Assembly: GCA_028686345.1 (NCBI GenBank)
Contig: JAQUCE010000014.1
Location: forward strand, 1 to 63,291
Source: Kiritimatiellia bacterium
GTDB lineage: Bacteria; Verrucomicrobiota; Kiritimatiellia; RFP12; UBA1067
Reading direction: 5' to 3'
Length of the DNA: 63,291 nt
Below are positions 59,155 through 63,291 of this stretch, piece by piece; position 1 is the first letter of the stretch; each line of letters begins with the position of its first letter. The notes below the pieces were generated by a model. The model did not search any database, was not told where the DNA came from, and was given only the letters and a program-made list of their open reading frames with translations. The position numbers and the translations under genes were made by a program.

Positions 59155-62100
59155 TTACGGGACTAGTACGCGGTAGAAGCTGCGATAGCCGCCATAGGGC
59201 AGATAGATGGTGTTTGTAACAGCCGTGGGGGGCAGATTGGTGTATATATCAATCCACGGCCCGGCTGGTGCCGCCGCGCGTTGCACCCGCTGCGTGCGGT
59301 CGATGCCGCCGATCCAGGAGAGCTGCAGGACGTTATTTGCGATCTCAACGCTCCGGAGCTGCAGAAGTGAAAGCGAATTGGTGGGGTCGGTATCGCTGCG
59401 CCACTCTTGCCACGTGTACATTCCATCGTTGTCATGGTCGGCCTCGGCGGCCCCTTCGAAGTTACTGTCAAAGCCAAAGGAAGCCAGCCACTGCTCAGGC
59501 ACATTGTGGGTGGGTGTTAAATTGAGCGCAAACGAGGCGCTGATAATGCGCGGAGCGTCCATCACCAGGTTGATATGGCTGTTGTTGAGACCGCAGAAAG
59601 CGGCATTGTTTGTATCGCCACTCCAATTTGCGAAGTGGTAGTAGCTGGCCGGGTAGCCGGTTGTGCATGAGGTGGAGCCGGCAACATACCACCCTAGTTC
59701 AGGGACTACCACGCCATGCCCGGTCGAGAGCGCTTTCAGCTGGTAGTTGGTGCTCCAGAGCCAGGTGAGCTCGGTGTTGTTGGTCAATACAAAGGAGATC
59801 AGCCCCGTGCCTTGCGAAACAGGGTCAGTGCCGACCAGGGTGTAGCCGTCCGCGCTGTAACGGATCATGGGATTAGCATCCATTACCGGGTTGGCAACAG
59901 TGGCCAGGATCTCGCTACCATGGGTGTGGTTGTAGCTGCCGGCAGCAGGGGACGGCGCCCCTGCAGTGCTATTTATCAGCAGAGTCCAGGTTCTCAGGTC
60001 AAACCAGGCCGCAACATGGGTGTCGTTGGTAACTGGGTGCAAGGTGTAGAGGCGACTCGTGTCTTCAAAGTCGTACTCGCCGGCTTGCCGCACTCCGTTG
60101 ATGGTGAGATTGGTGATATAGGAGCCGTACTCTGCCTGGATGGTCACTTGGGTGCTCTCATCCCGGAAGATGATTGGATCGTCGATGGTCATGTTCCCGT
60201 GTCCGGTAACCTCTCCAGTGATTGCAAAACCGCGCCGGAGCGTCAGGTCAACCATTGGATTGGCAGTCGGATCATTGCTATCCACGCGCAAGCACACAAT
60301 ATGTTCGCTGTTGGTCAGCATCAGAAGCGGGTTAACCGTAAACCCCGGCTCTGCCTGCCACTCAGCCGCGAGCACACTGCTCCAACTCCCGGTTTTTACC
60401 AGCCAAGGCGGCAGGGGCGGCTCAGAGGAGAGTACCGTCACACCACCAACATACCAACCTTCAGCTGTCACATACTCATCCGAGCCAAATTCAAAGCGAA
60501 AGATGACACTCTGTCCGGCATAGGGGGCGAGATCAACGAGCACGCTCTCCCAGCCGGTTCCCATGCCGCCGAAGCAGGGCTGATCGCCCGGGAAGGGCGA
60601 GGCAGGGTTGGGGACAATGGTCGCATTGTAACCCGCGAGCGGCTCAATGATTGAGAAGGTGGTGCCGCTGTTGGTTGAGATCATGATCACCGCTCCGTCC
60701 CAATAGGCGTTTTCCGCTGTATCCTCTTCAAAATCAGCCCAGTGGCGGAAGCTCAAGACTCCGTGGTTGCCAACCATAAACTCCGGCGTGCTGAGTGAGG
60801 CGTGGCACGAACTGGGATATTGGCGCAGGCTTTGGCTGCCGCAGTACCATACCGGGTCGCCGTTCCATGTTCGATTGGTGGACACATGCCAGAGATCATT
60901 GGTGCCAGAGTGTTGCCAGCCAGGGGCGGAGGCGGCAAACACTTCGGATGCGGTCGCAAGATAACCGGTCCAGATTAAATCTGGCCCGGCCAGATTGGCT
61001 ACGCGTGCGCTGAGGTTGGCGGCTTGATTGGCAACCTCAATTAAACCCATTGATTCCGGGGTAACCTGCATCCAAGGGGTGTCATAATCGCCTTTTACAC
61101 TGTAAACTGCCGATGTGACGACAAATGAGGGGTCATAATAACCAACCAAATCAGCTGCGACAATCCGGTAATCAACGCGTTTGGCGCCGTGCGAAGGGGG
61201 GTTGAGATCGGCTGTGAACAGGTCATTGCCTGCATAACTCATGGCGCTCTCCTGCCAGAGGCTATCACCTTTCTCGCGCCATTGCAGCACAGCTGAGGCA
61301 ACGATAAAGTTGTCCCGGATCAACGCGCTCACGCTCCAAGGTGGACGGGCGCTCTGGAAGGGAGGCAGCGGGATGGGGGTGATAACCGGCGGCGTAGGGA
61401 AACTGTTCGGATCAAAGGGATTGGTGTTATCCAGCGATTCAGTCAGATTACTCCATAAATCACCGTCTAAATCAGCCTCTGGATCGCGGGTGCTCCAGGT
61501 GGTGCCAAAATAGAGCAGTTCCCACCAGTCATACATGCCATCGCCATCGTTGTCCTGTGTGAGCCGCATATAATTGGCCTGTAAGGTGTGCGCACCTGTC
61601 ATAATCAGGGCAGCGCATGGATTTAGGGAGGGCGCATAGGGGCTGGGCCAGCGGGTATTATTCAGCGACCAGCCATAAAATGCATACAATTCGCTGTTGC
61701 CGGCACCGATATCGACTGTCAACAGGTTGGGGGTGGTTTGCGCGGCTACCAGCCTGTCTTTCCAATGCCAGGAGGTGCCATCAGGCCTGGAATAATCAGC
61801 ATTCTTGAAGAACCGCTTTCTTGTCAGCAGGTATTGGGTCATCCAGTTCCAAGTCAGGGTGCTCTCCTGCTGGATGGAGAGCATCGCGGAGTTGGTGCCT
61901 GTGGCGGCAGGAATGTCGCCGGTGCCGTTCCAGCCATCCGCGGCGATACGTTCTTGGGCGGTAACAGCTTGCGGTGCGGCGGTGGCCGTGAATATCTGAC
62001 CGGAGAGGATGATGTTGGTGCCATAGGCCGGTATTACGGATCCATGTTGAGCCGGGCTGCCGTCAATGACTAGGCGGGTCGGGGAGCCGAGGTGCATGGT

Positions 62101-62463
62101 GAAAAAGGTGCTGCTGGCGCTCGCGTTCTTTGGCAGGCTAACATTAAACATCTCATTGGAAACCTGAATGTAGTAGCGCAGGGTTGTATTTTTGGGGTGG
62201 TGGGGGATCATTGCCCGGTAGTTGGCATTGCTGCTCCAGGAGGCTGCAACGCTCTGCCACGCGCCTGTCACAGAGTTGGCTGTGCCGGTATTGTAATAAA
62301 GGTTCACGGTATTATTTGTCAGCGGGTCAAGGCTTTGCACCTTGAAATCAATGGGATAAGGCGCCAGCGTGGAGTCGTAGTACAACGTGTTGTTGTGCAC
62401 AATGATCGGTGTTTCATTCAGTGCGCCGCGCACATAAATGGCCATAGCGCCGTTATTGACCAC
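59155..62463 (-). CDS. Subtilase-family exoprotein, C-terminal part (frame-disrupted)
   Basis: This is the downstream part of a very large secreted subtilase. The frame is meaningful from about 62627, so the Met at 62463 is not a true start. It begins with the jelly-roll after the protease (PALVNDLNLNVITPGTN ... MAIYVRG). Several beta domains follow, then calcium-binding thrombospondin-3-like segments (DNDGDGMYDWWE and DHDNDGMYTWQEW) and InlB/Flg_new-type repeats with Trp and Tyr (ITGEVTGHGNMTIDD). A jelly-roll insert (WQHSGTNDLWHVSTNRTW ... GYNATIVPNP) resembles those of immune-inhibitor-like proteases. The C-terminus ends FYRVLVP, as in the exoprotein at 43.2 kb. Confidence 0.8.
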   Translation of the reverse strand: MVNNGAMAIYVRGALNETPIIVHNNTLYYDSTLAPYPIDFKVQSLDPLTNNTVNLYYNTGTANSVTGAWQSVAASWSSNANYRAMIPHHPKNTTLRYYIQVSNEMFNVSLPKNASASSTFFTMHLGSPTRLVIDGSPAQHGSVIPAYGTNIILSGQIFTATAAPQAVTAQERIAADGWNGTGDIPAATGTNSAMLSIQQESTLTWNWMTQYLLTRKRFFKNADYSRPDGTSWHWKDRLVAAQTTPNLLTVDIGAGNSELYAFYGWSLNNTRWPSPYAPSLNPCAALIMTGAHTLQANYMRLTQDNDGDGMYDWWELLYFGTTWSTRDPEADLDGDLWSNLTESLDNTNPFDPNSFPTPPVITPIPLPPFQSARPPWSVSALIRDNFIVASAVLQWREKGDSLWQESAMSYAGNDLFTADLNPPSHGAKRVDYRIVAADLVGYYDPSFVVTSAVYSVKGDYDTPWMQVTPESMGLIEVANQAANLSARVANLAGPDLIWTGYLATASEVFAASAPGWQHSGTNDLWHVSTNRTWNGDPVWYCGSQSLRQYPSSCHASLSTPEFMVGNHGVLSFRHWADFEEDTAENAYWDGAVIMISTNSGTTFSIIEPLAGYNATIVPNPASPFPGDQPCFGGMGTGWESVLVDLAPYAGQSVIFRFEFGSDEYVTAEGWYVGGVTVLSSEPPLPPWLVKTGSWSSVLAAEWQAEPGFTVNPLLMLTNSEHIVCLRVDSNDPTANPMVDLTLRRGFAITGEVTGHGNMTIDDPIIFRDESTQVTIQAEYGSYITNLTINGVRQAGEYDFEDTSRLYTLHPVTNDTHVAAWFDLRTWTLLINSTAGAPSPAAGSYNHTHGSEILATVANPVMDANPMIRYSADGYTLVGTDPVSQGTGLISFVLTNNTELTWLWSTNYQLKALSTGHGVVVPELGWYVAGSTSCTTGYPASYYHFANWSGDTNNAAFCGLNNSHINLVMDAPRIISASFALNLTPTHNVPEQWLASFGFDSNFEGAAEADHDNDGMYTWQEWRSDTDPTNSLSLLQLRSVEIANNVLQLSWIGGIDRTQRVQRAAAPAGPWIDIYTNLPPTAVTNTIYLPYGGYRSFYRVLVP

Positions 62464-62611
62464 GATATTTTCGCCAATGACCTTGAGCGTGTAAACACCG
62501 GCCTCAGCAGCGTTGATCCGGACGCTTTCAACGGTGTTACGGTCATCGTCGATGGTGTTGTTGTTAGGAAAGAGGGTGTTGGTGCCTGGGGTGATGACAT
62601 TCAGATTGAGG

Positions 62612-63291
62612 TCATTGACCAGCGCGGGGCGGTCCGCCTGCTGTGCCTGGGTAATCCAGCCACGACATCACAATATCAAGCGGATAACCGGACTTCGCGA
62701 CAATGACTTGGTAGAGGTTGGTGCCGCCGGTCGCAGGGGAGTAGCCATCGATCAGCTTAATCATTAGTCCTTGCGGGTGAAGCGTTTGTACTAGTTCCGG
62801 CTGCCCCCACCCCTCAACCATGTTCGGAGATATGGGGGGGATCTCCTGGTGCGCTGCATCCCCATACTGGCCGGGTGCCAGTGTTCGCGAACCGCCGATC
62901 ATGGCGGCCTTGATTAATGCCGAGGATGGTTGCGGGATATCGGCGCGCTCAACCATATACTGTCGGATCAGGGCGGCAGCGCCAGCTGTGAGCGGGGTTG
63001 CCATGCTGGTTCCGCCGCTGTAGCAGTAAGCGTGGTTGGACGGCAGCACGCCCCACATCGCGCTGGCACCGGCCACGGAGCTGCGGGTTGAGATAATATC
63101 AGTGCCAGGTGCGCACACCTCGGGTTTGATGCGGTTGTCATCTGTTGGCCCCCGACTCGAAAAAGCGGCCATGCCCTGCTGATAGGGCGATGTCGTGGCG
63201 CTCCAGGAGATAAAATCGTCCTTGATGGGGTTGGTTTTAAATGATGTCCCCCACTTCTGGGAATATTTAGCGGCGCGGTATCCCTCCATGG
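62612..63291 (-). CDS. Subtilase-family serine peptidase, catalytic part (partial, runs off the window)
   Basis: The S8 catalytic serine motif GGTSMATPLTAGAAAL is clear, preceded by FSSRGPTDDNRIKPEVCAPG, typical of subtilases. The Asp and His of the triad, the signal peptide and the start lie beyond the right edge. After LDYPGTAGGPP the frame runs into RAGQ and stops, whereas one base fewer in the run of four G at 62625-62628 (plus strand) would continue into PALVNDLNLNV of the neighbouring ORF. The two ORFs are therefore one gene split by a single-base indel, either real or a sequencing error. Confidence 0.85.
   Translation of the reverse strand, partial: MEGYRAAKYSQKWGTSFKTNPIKDDFISWSATTSPYQQGMAAFSSRGPTDDNRIKPEVCAPGTDIISTRSSVAGASAMWGVLPSNHAYCYSGGTSMATPLTAGAAALIRQYMVERADIPQPSSALIKAAMIGGSRTLAPGQYGDAAHQEIPPISPNMVEGWGQPELVQTLHPQGLMIKLIDGYSPATGGTNLYQVIVAKSGYPLDIVMSWLDYPGTAGGPPRAGQ

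Overview
The window looks like the chromosome of a Gram-negative member of the Planctomycetes-Verrucomicrobia-Chlamydiae group, most like Kiritimatiellota, Lentisphaerota or Verrucomicrobiota. This is inferred from gene content: a giant passenger-type beta-strand repeat protein, a DUF1080 protein, an AraC regulator with a sugar-binding-protein-like N-terminus, a MtaA/HemE-type methyltransferase, a Tat-exported FAD oxidoreductase and large subtilase and beta-propeller exoproteins. Lgt and a thioredoxin lipoprotein indicate a cell envelope with lipoproteins. No 16S gene is present, so the placement is tentative.

Layout. 0.7-4.6 kb: recJ, then grpE-dnaJ. 4.7-8.6 kb: a passenger-repeat surface protein broken by a 61-bp duplication and a second frameshift. 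8.8-10.9 kb: a UbiB-type kinase with a phasin-like gene. 11.4-14.7 kb: a lone fused ABC permease and a Tat-signal FAD oxidoreductase. 15.0-16.3 kb: an A+T-rich islet with a nuclease-like gene and gene remnants. 16.4-23.5 kb: plsC, a NapH/NapG-like ferredoxin fusion, yihY, metG and a MenA/UbiA prenyltransferase. 24.2-31.7 kb: aldo/keto reductase, lgt, GNAT-M20 pair, XylR-like regulator, gmd-fcl (GDP-L-fucose). 31.8-39.8 kb: minus-strand genes pssA-pyrF, DUF1080, thioredoxin lipoprotein, ABC exporter, sodium/solute symporter. 39.9-47.9 kb: tRNA-Leu, gph, MtaA-like protein, beta-propeller exoprotein, homocysteine methyltransferase, Spy-like protein. 48.5-58.7 kb: the replication-origin cluster dnaA, dnaN, tRNA-Gln, tex, mnmE, a membrane protein, mnmG. 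59.2-63.3 kb: a subtilase running off the right edge.

The most striking signal is between the genes. Almost every intergenic space is a mosaic of short hairpin repeats. Many families with unrelated stems share a GTAG tetranucleotide at the 5' foot of the hairpin, which is the hallmark of REP sequences mobilised by TnpA-REP (RAYT) transposases. Within families the loop stays constant while the two arms of the stem change together, which suggests that the folded structure is what is preserved. Larger composites (a roughly 155-bp element with terminal inverted repeats, a roughly 200-bp element, and a five-copy 102/103-bp array) are built from these parts. No transposase gene lies in the window.

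A second notable signal is a pair of perfect 16-bp parS-type palindromes inside mnmG, one of them the centre of a perfect 38-bp palindrome. They add an in-frame segment to MnmG. Together with TTATCAACA-type DnaA boxes in the dnaA-dnaN gap and just upstream of mnmG, they mark 47.9-57.6 kb as a combined origin and centromere region.
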